Shown here: one piece after another, positions 35,161 through 44,011 of the stretch
How positions within the stretch are numbered: the stretch's first letter is position 1
Layout: the number at the start of each line of letters is the position of its first letter
Origin: Paenibacillus sp. Soil766
Lineage (GTDB): Bacteria > Bacillota > Bacilli > Paenibacillales > NBRC-103111
Length of the DNA stretch: 64,000 nt
Reading direction: 5' to 3'
Assembly: GCF_001428105.1 (NCBI RefSeq)
Contig: NZ_LMSJ01000023.1
Coordinates: forward strand, 2,147 to 66,146
Program-made: the position numbers and the translations under genes
Notes under the pieces: model-generated
Databases searched by the model: none
What the model saw: only the letters and a program-made list of their open reading frames with translations
Told to the model about the DNA's origin: nothing

Positions 35161-36708
35161 CTATGAGTTAACAAAATAATCTTTGTTAATATCGCTTACA
35201 GGTCTAGGCTCAGGACTGAACATGGCTTCTGCCATACGAATTGATTTCAGTAAAGCCGTCGCTTTGTTCACGGTTTCTTGATATTCACTCTCAGGTACAG
35301 AATCCCAAACGATTCCGGCTCCTGCTTGCACATAGGCCTTACCTTTTTTGAACACAATCGTCCGGATCGTAATACAAGTGTCCAAATTCCCGGAAAATCC
35401 TAGATAACCAATCGCACCAGCGTAAGAGCCGCGAGACTCTGGTTCCAGTTCAGCAATAATGCCCATCGCTCTCAGTTTCGGTGCTCCAGACACCGTGCCT
35501 GCAGGCATACAGGAAAGGAAAGCATCGAAGAAATCCTTATCCTTGGCAATTTTACCAGATACGTTGGAAACGATGTGCATCACGTGTGAGTACCTCTCAA
35601 TATCCATAAAGGTATCACATTTGACTGTACCAAATTCAGAGACACGCCCGATATCATTGCGTCCAAGATCAACAAGCATCAGATGCTCAGCACGTTCTTT
35701 CTCGTCAGCAAGCAATTCTATTTCATAGGCATGGTCTTCCTCTGGTGTTTTCCCTCTAGGTCTTGTTCCAGCAATCGGCCGCGTCTCTACTTTTTCTTCC
35801 TCAACTCGTACTAACAATTCCGGAGACGTGCCCACGATAACCTCGTCATCCATTTTCAGCACATACATATAAGGGGATGGATTCATTGTTCGTAGTACAC
35901 GATACACTTGTAAAGGAGAAACCGTTGTTTCCATTTCAAAACGCTGCGAGAGCACGACTTGGAAAATATCGCCGGCACGAATGTAATCCTTCGCTTTGTT
36001 TACATTGGATATGAACTTTTCCTTCGTAATATTCGAGCGAATTTCACCCAAATCTGGTTCGGACACGATTGGATTGTGCGTCATCGTATCGGAACTAAGG
36101 GGCCGTTTAATTTTCTCAATTGTGGCATCAATTTTCTCACATGTTGCTTGATATGCTTTTGCAATATCTGAATCCGTTGCGAATTGGGGAACATGTATGT
36201 TAGCAATCACTTTGATCTGTTGTTTGAAATGATCAAACACGATAACCTGATCACAAAACATGAATTGAATATCATTCATTTGTAAGTCATCAATCTGATG
36301 AGCCGGTAGTTTCTCATAGTATTGCAATAAATCATATCCGAAGAATCCAACTGCCCCCCCCGTAAAGCGAGGCAGGTCTGCAAGTTGAGGGCTGGAGTAG
36401 GAACGAAGGTACGCCTTCAACACTTCGATCGGTTTCTCATCCGTGATTTTTTTCTCGGACCCCGTTTCGACCGTTGTTTTTCCATGCTTCGCCGTGATCA
36501 TCAAGAATGGATCGCTGCCTAAGAAGGAATAACGGGCCCACTTCACTCCTCCTTCAACGCTTTCTAATAAAAAAGCACGAGGCTCTTGGTATAAATGTTG
36601 GAACACACGTATAGGCGTCTCGGTATCCGCTAGTAAATGACGCACTACTGGGATAAGATTATAATCTTTGGACAAACGAATGACTTCTTGCAATTCAGGT
36701 GTATACAT
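35161..36708 (-). CDS. trpE: Anthranilate synthase component I
   Basis: This 515-residue chorismate-utilising enzyme shows the feedback-site region LLESVEGG near residue 48 and the catalytic segments FQVVLSQRFE, RPIAGTRPRG, DLGRNDIGRV, GTVSGAPKLRAMGII and QAGAGIVWDSVPESE. GAGGGGA precedes the ATG. A run of eight G lies in the coding strand near 36353 within TGGAVGFFG. It heads trpEDCFBA, which is controlled by a TRAP-type leader. Confidence 0.97.
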   Translation of the reverse strand: MYTPELQEVIRLSKDYNLIPVVRHLLADTETPIRVFQHLYQEPRAFLLESVEGGVKWARYSFLGSDPFLMITAKHGKTTVETGSEKKITDEKPIEVLKAYLRSYSSPQLADLPRFTGGAVGFFGYDLLQYYEKLPAHQIDDLQMNDIQFMFCDQVIVFDHFKQQIKVIANIHVPQFATDSDIAKAYQATCEKIDATIEKIKRPLSSDTMTHNPIVSEPDLGEIRSNITKEKFISNVNKAKDYIRAGDIFQVVLSQRFEMETTVSPLQVYRVLRTMNPSPYMYVLKMDDEVIVGTSPELLVRVEEEKVETRPIAGTRPRGKTPEEDHAYEIELLADEKERAEHLMLVDLGRNDIGRVSEFGTVKCDTFMDIERYSHVMHIVSNVSGKIAKDKDFFDAFLSCMPAGTVSGAPKLRAMGIIAELEPESRGSYAGAIGYLGFSGNLDTCITIRTIVFKKGKAYVQAGAGIVWDSVPESEYQETVNKATALLKSIRMAEAMFSPEPRPVSDINKDYFVNS

Positions 36709-36773
36709 GGAAACATCCCCTCTCAGCTTGTGAGCTACTCGCTGTCTGCGGCGCTCAAAACTCTATTCGAATA

Positions 36774-36802
36774 CAAAAAAACCTCTACCAGGGGTAGAGG
36801 TT
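36774..36802 (-). terminator. trp leader attenuator terminator
   Basis: AACCTCTACC-CCT-GGTAGAGGTT is followed by TTTTT on the minus strand, 66 nt before trpE. The 5' arm (CTCTAC) is complementary to GTAGAG, which occurs twice in the TRAP site, so an antiterminator is possible when TRAP is absent. Confidence 0.88.
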
Positions 36803-36922
36803 GACTTTAGTTTCAGTAGACGATCAGGATGAATGTGAAAAAAAGAATACGAAGCTTGGGTATGAACAAATAGACGATCCCTCTGGGAACGATCCAATGG
36901 TCATATAGCTACTTTACTTTTT

Positions 36923-36985
36923 CTCATCTCAACTCGGCTCTGCTCTACTCGACTAAACTCTGCTCTACTAACCTAAACTCATCTA
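36923..36985 (-). promoter_or_regulatory. TRAP binding site, 13 GAG/UAG triplets
   Basis: On the minus strand the sequence reads 13 consecutive (G/T)AG triplets, each separated by exactly two bases, from 36985 to 36923. TRAP, an 11-subunit ring, wraps such RNA one triplet per subunit when tryptophan is bound. The gene for TRAP (mtrB) is in this window. Binding would prevent the antiterminator and let the terminator at 36774-36802 form. Confidence 0.93.
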
Positions 36986-36990
36986 ACTTC

Positions 36991-37020
36991 ACTATACTAC
37001 CGGGTAGCTTCATTTGTCAA
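36991..37020 (-). promoter_or_regulatory. trp operon promoter inside the aroH 3' end
   Basis: TTGACA, 18 bases, TATAGT lies across the last codons and stop codon of aroH. Transcription would begin just at or before the first TRAP triplet. It gives trpEDCFBA-hisC-tyrA its own start besides read-through from aroC. Confidence 0.7.
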
Positions 37021-37383
37021 TTTAACAATATCAGGACGAAGTTTTTTCGCTTCCTTCAAGTACACATGGTTTATCTCCGCTTGAGTTTTGGTGGTGTTCA
37101 CCTGAACCATCAAACGAATACATTTGGGTAATGCATTCTCAACGGGTACTTCCAAGGAACACATTAAAGGAACAAGCTCCCAGCCAATAAGAGTACGAAT
37201 CGCAATTGCTGGAAATGTTGCTGTAATATCTTCCGTAACTGTAATGAAAACCGATCCAATATCTTCTGGAAGGAAATCATTCGCTTCTACAATTGCTTGC
37301 AAGAGCTCACTTGTTGCTTGTAGTATTTCCTGTGCATCATTCTGTTCAACGGTTGTTGCGCCACGAATTCCCCTTAAGTACAT
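36997..37383 (-). CDS. aroH: Chorismate mutase, AroH type
   Basis: This 128-residue trimeric chorismate mutase converts chorismate to prephenate. RGIRGATTVEQND (active-site Arg), SVFITVTEDI, and PLMCSLEVPVENALPKCIR match the B. subtilis enzyme. It lies 3 nt downstream of aroB, and its 3' end carries the trp promoter. Confidence 0.96.
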   Translation of the reverse strand: MYLRGIRGATTVEQNDAQEILQATSELLQAIVEANDFLPEDIGSVFITVTEDITATFPAIAIRTLIGWELVPLMCSLEVPVENALPKCIRLMVQVNTTKTQAEINHVYLKEAKKLRPDIVKLTNEATR

Positions 37384-37386
37384 CGG

Positions 37387-38481
37387 TTATTTCTCCCCTT
37401 TTAGAAGGTCAACAATTTCTCTCACTTGCTGTGAAGTAAGATCCTTACGGATCTCGACTTTACCAATCTCAGTCGGGATGATATACACCATCGTACCTTC
37501 TTTGAATTTCTTATCATGCATCATAGCACTCATAATGCGATCTGTGTCCAAATGTGATGGTATACTCACCGGCAATCCGTATTTCACAAACAAACCTCTG
37601 GTTACTGCATGTATGTCCTCGCTGTAGCCAAACTGCTGAGCAAGCTTTGCAGCCCCGACCATCCCAATCGCAATAGCCTCACCGTGCAGCAACTCTCCGT
37701 AGCCTGCCACAGCTTCTAATGCGTGACCAATTGTGTGTCCAAGGTTTAATATCGCACGGAGATCATTCTCGCGCTCGTCCTGCGATACAACGATGGCTTT
37801 CACCTGACAACCTATGTAAAGCGCATAACTTAACGCTTCTGGATCTAATCCTAACAGCTTGTCTGCGTTTTCATCGCACCACTGTGTGAAAGCGGCATCC
37901 CAGATCAAGCCATGTTTGATCACTTCAGACAAGCCTGCCTTCACTTCACGCTCAGGCAAAGTCAACAGCAAGTCGATATCGAAGAGGACTAGCTCCGGTT
38001 GATGAAACGCCCCGATGATGTTTTTCGCCATCGGATGATTGACCGCTACCTTGCCGCCGACAGAACTATCGTGGGCAAGGATGGTCGTCGGGATCTGCAC
38101 GAAGCGGATCCCGCGCATGAAGCTCGCCGCAGCGAAGCCGGCGAGATCGCCAACCACGCCTCCTCCGAGGGCTATGATCGCAGAGTTGCGATCAAGGCCC
38201 GCCTGAAGGGCGGCAGTGACGATTCCCTCGAGCTGCGCGAGGGATTTGGATGTTTCGCCTGCGGGCACGACGCAGGCCGTCGCGTCGAAGCCGCCGTCAC
38301 GGAGCAGCGTCAGGACGCGCTCCAAGTGCAGTAACGCCACCGATTCGTCGGTGACGACGAGTAGCGGCGACTTGCGGCTAAGTTTCGCGCGATCGAACAG
38401 TGCCGAGATATTGGTAAGAATGCCTTGGCCAATATAAATGGGATAAGACCTTTCTCCAAGCTCTACGGTAAGTTCTCTCAT
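37387..38481 (-). CDS. aroB: 3-dehydroquinate synthase
   Basis: This 364-residue NAD- and zinc-dependent enzyme makes dehydroquinate in the shikimate pathway. IALGGGVVGDLAGFAAASFMRG (NAD binding), the phosphate-binding HDSSVGGKVAVNHP and the zinc ligands in SEVIKHGLI and NLGHTIGHALE are clear. Its ATG lies one base after the aroC stop. The 5' third (about 38000-38450) is visibly more GC-rich than the rest. Confidence 0.96.
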   Translation of the reverse strand: MRELTVELGERSYPIYIGQGILTNISALFDRAKLSRKSPLLVVTDESVALLHLERVLTLLRDGGFDATACVVPAGETSKSLAQLEGIVTAALQAGLDRNSAIIALGGGVVGDLAGFAAASFMRGIRFVQIPTTILAHDSSVGGKVAVNHPMAKNIIGAFHQPELVLFDIDLLLTLPEREVKAGLSEVIKHGLIWDAAFTQWCDENADKLLGLDPEALSYALYIGCQVKAIVVSQDERENDLRAILNLGHTIGHALEAVAGYGELLHGEAIAIGMVGAAKLAQQFGYSEDIHAVTRGLFVKYGLPVSIPSHLDTDRIMSAMMHDKKFKEGTMVYIIPTEIGKVEIRKDLTSQQVREIVDLLKGEK

Positions 38482-38482
38482 C

Positions 38483-39646
38483 TTAGTAGTTCTCCACTTG
38501 CTTAAGGAAATTCGCTAAGTTCGTGCGGATTTCTTCGATGGAGTCTCCTCCGAATTTATCTAAGAATGCATTAGCCACTTCCCAAGCGATGACATTCTCC
38601 ATGATCACGCCTGCTGCTGGCACTGCACAAGTATCGGATCGCTCCACTTGGGCTGTAAATACTTCTTTCGTATCGATATCAACACTTTGTAATGGCTTGT
38701 ACAAAGTTGAAATTGGCTTCATTACGCCGCGAACGATGATCTGCTCGCCAGTTGTCATTCCACCTTCGAATCCACCTGCACGATTCGTTCTGCGTCTAAA
38801 GCCAGCTTCCTCTGTGTAAAGGATTTCATCATGCACGTTCGAGCCTCTGCGTTCTGCAGCTTCGAAGCCGATACCGAATTCCACACCTTTGAAGGCTTGA
38901 ATGGAAAGCACGGCTTGTGCAATTTTGCCATCCAATTTGCGATCCCACTGAACGTGACTACCAAGTCCTACGGGTACACCTTCGATAATCACTTCTACGA
39001 TACCACCTAAAGTATCGCCATCTTCTTTGGCAGCATCGATTGCAGCGATCATTTTGGCTTCTGCTTCTTTATCAACTACACGTACTGGTGATTCCTCTGT
39101 AATACGAATGAGTTCATCCACAGGCAGCTCTTGACGCTCTACTTCGACATCGCCAATACGGATCACTTGTCCAGCTACTTTGATCCCGAACTCTGCTAAC
39201 AATTGACGAGCAACAGCCCCAGTGGCTACACGCATCGTTGTTTCACGAGCACTTGATCTTTCCAAAATATTACGCAAATCTTTCTGATTATATTTGAGGC
39301 CGCCGTTTAAATCTGCATGTCCAGGACGAGGACGGTTCACACGGCGTTTGCCTTCGTTATCTTCTTCAACGGGTTCAATCCCCATAACCGAAGTCCAATG
39401 TTTCCAATCATTATTCACGACAACTAATGCGATTGGCGCACCTGTTGTTTTACCATGACGCACACCACCTGCAATGGTAGCAGTATCTTTCTCAATTTGC
39501 ATGCGACGACCACGACCATAGCCTTTTTGACGTCTATGTAATTGATGGTTTAAGTCTTCAAAGTTAAGGTTTACATTACTTGGAAACCCTTCAATTATCG
39601 CAGTGAGCTGCGGGCCATGCGTTTCACCTGCTGTTAAATATCTCAC
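38483..39646 (-). CDS. aroC: Chorismate synthase
   Basis: This 387-residue FMN-dependent enzyme forms chorismate from EPSP (the B. subtilis name is aroF). [16 protein letters not shown] at the N-terminus, [24 protein letters not shown] and RASSARETT-like [15 protein letters not shown] are hallmarks. It starts with GTG behind AGGGGGT and heads the aro-trp supraoperon. Confidence 0.97.
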   Translation of the reverse strand: MRYLTAGETHGPQLTAIIEGFPSNVNLNFEDLNHQLHRRQKGYGRGRRMQIEKDTATIAGGVRHGKTTGAPIALVVVNNDWKHWTSVMGIEPVEEDNEGKRRVNRPRPGHADLNGGLKYNQKDLRNILERSSARETTMRVATGAVARQLLAEFGIKVAGQVIRIGDVEVERQELPVDELIRITEESPVRVVDKEAEAKMIAAIDAAKEDGDTLGGIVEVIIEGVPVGLGSHVQWDRKLDGKIAQAVLSIQAFKGVEFGIGFEAAERRGSNVHDEILYTEEAGFRRRTNRAGGFEGGMTTGEQIIVRGVMKPISTLYKPLQSVDIDTKEVFTAQVERSDTCAVPAAGVIMENVIAWEVANAFLDKFGGDSIEEIRTNLANFLKQVENY

Positions 39647-39800
39647 AATCCGTTACCCCCTAAGAATTTTACGAAGAACATCGAACTCCGTATATAAACA
39701 TAATAGTATGCAAAAACCGAGCCTAATTACTTCATGTACCAAGGAAAAAAAGCTGCAGTACCAAGCACTTTAGCGCTTTGACGCGCGATTATATGTTGTC

Positions 39801-39829
39801 ATTATAGTATAGCTACTCAGGTTTGGCAA
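39801..39829 (-). promoter_or_regulatory. Promoter of the aroC supraoperon
   Basis: TTGCCA, 17 bases, TATAAT on the minus strand, about 155 nt before aroC. The intervening leader holds a bulged hairpin (GCTAAAGT...ACTGCAGC) followed by seven T near 39750, which could act as an attenuator. Confidence 0.7.
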
Positions 39830-39841
39830 CAACACAAATGC

Positions 39842-39888
39842 AAAAACACGCTTCACAGGTCAGGGACAAACCCTTCGCGTAAGCGTGT
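39842..39888 (-). terminator. Terminator after the small HTH gene
   Basis: ACACGCTT and AAGCGTGT pair around a long loop and are followed by TTTTGC on the minus strand. The loop is long for a terminator. Confidence 0.6.
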
Positions 39889-39911
39889 CATCATCTAGAC
39901 AGGAACTAGTA

Positions 39912-40076
39912 TTACCCGTGCATAGGCTGCTTCTGGACGACCCTCGTAGGCTCACTAAGCTGAGGATCATTCATAAGACCCGTAATTTGTGAGGAATCAA
40001 CTCCTAAAATTTGAGCACATTCTTGAATGGAAATCATTCCTCTGCGATAAGCGGTAATCACCTTGCGTTTGTCCAT
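39912..40076 (-). CDS. 54-residue protein with helix-turn-helix character
   Basis: This short gene starts with ATG behind AGGGGGC, 4-5 nt away, and encodes MDKRKVITAYRRGMIS... to ...KQPMHG, 54 residues. The segment KVITAYRRGMISIQECAQIL followed by GVDSSQITGLM reads like a helix-turn-helix of the recombinase/transposase or sigma region 4 type. It sits between cheR and aroC with its own terminator. I do not recognise a named family. A small DNA-binding regulator is a guess. Confidence 0.65.
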   Translation of the reverse strand: MDKRKVITAYRRGMISIQECAQILGVDSSQITGLMNDPQLSEPTRVVQKQPMHG

Positions 40077-40168
40077 GATAGCCCCCTAAGCGTGTATGCA
40101 TTGTTCAAAGCTTGGTGTTTCCCTCACTTTGCACTGCTACATCTTAGTATTGGAAAATAAGGAAGTTC

Positions 40169-40951
40169 TTATACTCCTTTTTTCCGATAAAAGAAAGTTT
40201 CAGCCGCTTCGAGATCATATTGCCCCGGAGAAAAAATCTGCTCCGTTGAGCCTACGAAAAGCAGACCACCTGGTTTAAGGGCTTTAGCAAACTTCTGGTA
40301 CAAAACATGCTTCGCTTCTTCAGTAAAATAAATGATGACATTGCGGCAAACGATCAGATCGTAACCGGTATCAAATGTATCAACAAGTAAATTTTGTTTC
40401 TGAAATTTCACAGACTTTTTGAGATCATCCGTAATATGAAACATCAAGCCATCTTGTTTAAAATACTTCTTCACATAATTAGCTGGCACATCACGCACAG
40501 AACGATCCAAGTACAACCCTTTACGTGCTTTCTCTAGAGCGCCATCGTCAATATCCGTAGCGTGCAAGCTCGTTTCAGCCAACGCCCCTTGCTCAGCTAA
40601 AATCATAGCTAGTGTGTACGGTTCTTCTCCAGTGGAGCACGCTGCACTCCAAATCTTCAACCGGCGATTCCGTTTAAGCATCTCTGGTATAAATTTCTGT
40701 TCCACAAGCTCCCAACGATTCGGGTTTCTCCAAAACTCAGATACATTGATCGTCATTCGATCCAAAAACTCATAGAATAGTTCCTTGTCCTTCATCATCG
40801 CTTCAAAAAAAGAAATAAACGTATTGTAACCCCGCTTCATTCGCAAGGTAGTTAATCGTCTCTTCATTTGCGCTTCTTTATACAACGCAAGATCAATGGA
40901 CGTGTGTTCCTTTATTTTTTTAATAAACAACAAAAAATCTTGATCTTCCAT
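40169..40951 (-). CDS. cheR: Chemotaxis protein-glutamate methyltransferase CheR
   Basis: This protein of about 260 residues methylates receptor glutamates with S-adenosylmethionine. Its N-terminal helical domain includes KRRLTTLRMKRGYN, and the Rossmann part shows IWSAACSTGEEPYTLAM, ATDIDDGAL and DLIVCRNVIIYF. AAGGTGG sits 9 nt before the ATG of MEDQDF, preferred to a GTG three codons earlier. Its place between ndk and the aro genes is the B. subtilis arrangement. Confidence 0.95.
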   Translation of the reverse strand: MEDQDFLLFIKKIKEHTSIDLALYKEAQMKRRLTTLRMKRGYNTFISFFEAMMKDKELFYEFLDRMTINVSEFWRNPNRWELVEQKFIPEMLKRNRRLKIWSAACSTGEEPYTLAMILAEQGALAETSLHATDIDDGALEKARKGLYLDRSVRDVPANYVKKYFKQDGLMFHITDDLKKSVKFQKQNLLVDTFDTGYDLIVCRNVIIYFTEEAKHVLYQKFAKALKPGGLLFVGSTEQIFSPGQYDLEAAETFFYRKKGV

Positions 40952-41019
40952 GCTGTCCACCCACCTTGATCATTATGTACATTGATACATTCTGTGTGGA
41001 TTTACTAAATTCCTTCATA

Positions 41020-41063
41020 AAAAAACAAAAAGAACCTGTATCATTTCAGATAACAGATTCTTT
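41020..41063 (-). terminator. Terminator after ndk
   Basis: AAAGAATCTGTTATC pairs with GATACAGGTTCTTT (one or two mismatches) and is followed by TTGTTTTTTT on the minus strand. Confidence 0.75.
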
Positions 41064-41075
41064 GCGTCAATGAGA

Positions 41076-41519
41076 TTAGATCCATTCTTGTATGTTTTTT
41101 GAATACGTGAAAATTTCGTTAGGCTGAAAAAAGTTGTTAATTTCACGTTCAGCGCTTTCAGGTGAATCCGACCCATGAATCAGGTTGAGATTCGTATGTA
41201 CAGCATAATCTCCGCGAATGGTGCCAGGTGCGGCTTCCAATGAATTCGTTTTGCCAATCATGGTACGGGACAACGTGATCACTTGATCACCATGCCATAC
41301 CATTGCAAAAACAGGTCCTGATGTAATGAAATTCACAAGTCTTTCGAAAAAATCTTTTCCTTTATGTTCCGCATAGTGTATCTCAGCTTGTTCTCGGGAA
41401 ATGACAGTCAACTTGCTGCCAATCAATTGGAAACCTTTCTGTTCAAACCGTTTTACAATCTCGCCAACAAGTCCACGTTGTACACCATCTGGTTTAACCA
41501 TGAGAAATGTTTTTTCCAT
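41076..41519 (-). CDS. ndk: Nucleoside diphosphate kinase
   Basis: This 147-residue kinase equilibrates nucleoside di- and triphosphates. [17 protein letters not shown] at the N-terminus and the phospho-histidine segment [16 protein letters not shown] are diagnostic. AGGAGG precedes the ATG. It lies downstream of hepT as in B. subtilis and ends at an intrinsic terminator. Confidence 0.97.
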   Translation of the reverse strand: MEKTFLMVKPDGVQRGLVGEIVKRFEQKGFQLIGSKLTVISREQAEIHYAEHKGKDFFERLVNFITSGPVFAMVWHGDQVITLSRTMIGKTNSLEAAPGTIRGDYAVHTNLNLIHGSDSPESAEREINNFFQPNEIFTYSKNIQEWI

Positions 41520-41578
41520 TGAAAGACTACCTCCTAAAAGTTTTCGTCAGAAAACTAGCTTCGTAAGCATTCGCTTCG

Positions 41579-42556
41579 TTAATAAGATCGATTCCCGATA
41601 AAATGAGCGATCTCGATCAGATCTTTCTTCGCTTGATGATCCGGCAGTTTGTCTAATGACGAAATCGCTTTATCAATATACAACTGGGAAAGTCGATCGG
41701 CTTCCTTAATGCCAGCACTGCCTCGAATCATTTCTAAGAATCGACTAACATCGGTTTGTCCATCCAGTTTATGTATTCGATCAAGTTCTGTCAATATCAT
41801 TGACTTTAAAGCTGAATCTTGTAGGTTCAAGATTACCGGCAACGTAATATTGCCTTGCTTGACATCACTTCCAGGCGGTTTCCCGATCTGTTTCTCCGTG
41901 CCTGTTAAATCCAGAATATCATCTCTGATTTGGAAGGCCATACCTACATTATATCCAAAATTATACAACTTAGTGCTCATCCAATCTGGAGCGCCAGAAG
42001 CCATAGCACCTAATTGGCAAGAGATTGCTATTAATAACGCAGTTTTGCGTCGAATGCGAAGTAAATAGTCACGGATCGTTTGCTCGGAATGAAAGAAAAA
42101 GCGAATTTGCTCCATTTCTCCAATGGACATTTCAACAATTGCTTTAGACATGATTTGGTGAACTCTCGGATCCGGAATCTGAGTAATCACACCTAGCGCT
42201 CTTGCAAAAATATAATCACCAGTAAACATCGCAATGCGATTATCCCATTTGGAACGAACTGTCAATTGACCACGTCGTGTGTTCGCATCGTCAATGACGT
42301 CATCATGGACAAGAGAAGCCATGTGAATAAGCTCTAGGGGCACTGCAACGTTTTTCATCGTTTGGAGTTCATAATTTCCAAATTCACCAGATAAAAGAAC
42401 GAAAACCGGTCTAATCCGTTTCCCTCCAGCTTTAAGTAAATGGATCGAAGTTTCTCTTAGTAAAGAGTGATCGTTATTCACACTCTCTTCCAGTTCTTTC
42501 TCTATCGCTGAAATATCTCTTCTTTTTCTAGCATAAATATCCAACAAATTTTTCAT
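41579..42556 (-). CDS. hepT: Heptaprenyl diphosphate synthase component II
   Basis: This 325-residue all-helical polyprenyl synthase makes the side chain of menaquinone. The two aspartate-rich motifs are HDDVIDDANTRRG and RDDILDLTG, and GGKRIRP is near the N-terminus. Its ATG overlaps the mqnA stop codon. With HepS, encoded at the other end of the same block, it forms a heterodimer; chain length (usually seven units) is inferred. Confidence 0.94.
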   Translation of the reverse strand: MKNLLDIYARKRRDISAIEKELEESVNNDHSLLRETSIHLLKAGGKRIRPVFVLLSGEFGNYELQTMKNVAVPLELIHMASLVHDDVIDDANTRRGQLTVRSKWDNRIAMFTGDYIFARALGVITQIPDPRVHQIMSKAIVEMSIGEMEQIRFFFHSEQTIRDYLLRIRRKTALLIAISCQLGAMASGAPDWMSTKLYNFGYNVGMAFQIRDDILDLTGTEKQIGKPPGSDVKQGNITLPVILNLQDSALKSMILTELDRIHKLDGQTDVSRFLEMIRGSAGIKEADRLSQLYIDKAISSLDKLPDHQAKKDLIEIAHFIGNRSY

Positions 42557-43416
42557 TCAGTCACCCGTGCCACTTTATTATCTTCCCAAATGCCGATTTG
42601 AACTGGTTTCGGTAAGAAACCAAGTTCGTAACAGTACTGATAGTACGATTGAAGACCCTCCCACTGCTCAGCTGCGAAATCATAACACAATGTATGAAAA
42701 TAATGATGCCAATAGTCGGAATTGCCACCAACAGTAGCTTGTGCCTCTTCAATCATGTACTTCGGCTCGCGATGAGCTTTTTCCTTACTTGCCTTAAATG
42801 CATCGAAAATAGTAGCTACAAGTTCTGGATAGGTATGAATCGTTTCTTTGCGAATTGCCCACACAGCGAACGTCATCCATTTACCAGTCCATTTAGCCCA
42901 CTCTTGACCAAGATCTGTAATCATATACTTTGTATTCTGCCAACTTTCCTTAATGGCGTCATCTCCAATGAGTAGAGCTGCATCAGCGCCCTCCATCATT
43001 TGATCTAGATTTGGCTTTGCATATTCATAAGTTGGTTTACCTTTATAAAATTTCTCCAGAATAATTTTAAGCAAATTAACGGACGTTGCAGACGTCGTCG
43101 GTAGTATGATTTTCCCATTCACGATTTCTCGCAAAGGTTTGTCATGGAATAGTAGGATCGAATTGACTTCACCATAGGAGCTAACAGATAGATCCGGGAA
43201 TAGCATATAATCCTCATAAAATTGACCATATGAAAAAGAAGAGATAGGTCCCATATCAATCTGCCCTTCTGCCATGGCTTGATTGAGGGATGTAGGTACC
43301 TGTTCAATAATATCTACTTCTGAACTTTCCATCAGCTCAGGAAAATAATAATAGATCGGCCATACATTTGTATAATTGATTCGGCCTATTCGGATTTTAG
43401 GGTCTAGGTTGCTCAT
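42553..43416 (-). CDS. mqnA: Chorismate dehydratase MqnA (futalosine pathway)
   Basis: This periplasmic-binding-fold enzyme of about 287 residues dehydrates chorismate to 3-enolpyruvoylbenzoate in the futalosine route to menaquinone. IRIGRINYTNVWPIYYYF at the N-terminus, GQIDMGPISSFSYG and ALLIGDDAI are typical of the family. GGGGAGA decides the ATG at MSNLDPK. It overlaps ubiX by 20 nt and hepT by 4. The name is based on family features; an uncharacterised paralogue cannot be excluded. Confidence 0.88.
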   Translation of the reverse strand: MSNLDPKIRIGRINYTNVWPIYYYFPELMESSEVDIIEQVPTSLNQAMAEGQIDMGPISSFSYGQFYEDYMLFPDLSVSSYGEVNSILLFHDKPLREIVNGKIILPTTSATSVNLLKIILEKFYKGKPTYEYAKPNLDQMMEGADAALLIGDDAIKESWQNTKYMITDLGQEWAKWTGKWMTFAVWAIRKETIHTYPELVATIFDAFKASKEKAHREPKYMIEEAQATVGGNSDYWHHYFHTLCYDFAAEQWEGLQSYYQYCYELGFLPKPVQIGIWEDNKVARVTE

Positions 43417-44011
43417 CAATATCTCCCCATCTGCGGTACAAGGAATGTTCAATCTCCATGCTATCCATAACTTTACCTACCAAAAAGTCAACCATCTCAT
43501 CGATTGAGCGCGGACGATTATAGAAGGCTGGCATAGCCGGTATCATTCGCACACCCATTTTTGTTAGGGTAAGCATATTTTCTAAATGTATAGCATGCAA
43601 AGGCGTTTCCCTTGGCACCAGAATTAATTTTCTTCCTTCTTTCAACATGACATCCGCGGTACGCTCAAGCAAGTTGTCAGACGATCCATGCGCAATACCA
43701 GATAATGTACCCATCGAGCATGGGATGACAACCATCCCTTTGGTTCGAAAAGAACCACTGGCCACAGTTGCACCAATATTCGCAACAGGGTGATATTCAT
43801 AGGAGCCTGCTCGTCCACCAAAATGCTTCTCAAGCACCTCTACACGTTTCGTTGCACTCCAGTCATGTTCATCTTGCAGAACACGCCATCCCGAATCTGT
43901 AATAATAAGATGTACATCTAAACCAAGATCCAATAGTACTTCACATAATCTTACTCCGTAAATAGCTCCACTCGCACCCGTAATTCCAATGACCCAGTTT
44001 CCGCTACTCAT
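43397..44011 (-). CDS. ubiX: UbiX-type flavin prenyltransferase
   Basis: This 204-residue flavoprotein makes prenylated FMN, the cofactor of UbiD decarboxylases. WVIGITGASGAIYGVRLCE (FMN binding), CSMGTLSGIAHGSSDNLL and VPRETPLHAIHLENM are diagnostic. Its ATG overlaps the stop of the prenyltransferase gene. Within this cluster it likely serves as the futalosine-pathway partner (MqnM role) for an MqnL-type decarboxylase not found in the window. Confidence 0.92.
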   Translation of the reverse strand: MSSGNWVIGITGASGAIYGVRLCEVLLDLGLDVHLIITDSGWRVLQDEHDWSATKRVEVLEKHFGGRAGSYEYHPVANIGATVASGSFRTKGMVVIPCSMGTLSGIAHGSSDNLLERTADVMLKEGRKLILVPRETPLHAIHLENMLTLTKMGVRMIPAMPAFYNRPRSIDEMVDFLVGKVMDSMEIEHSLYRRWGDIDEQPRP

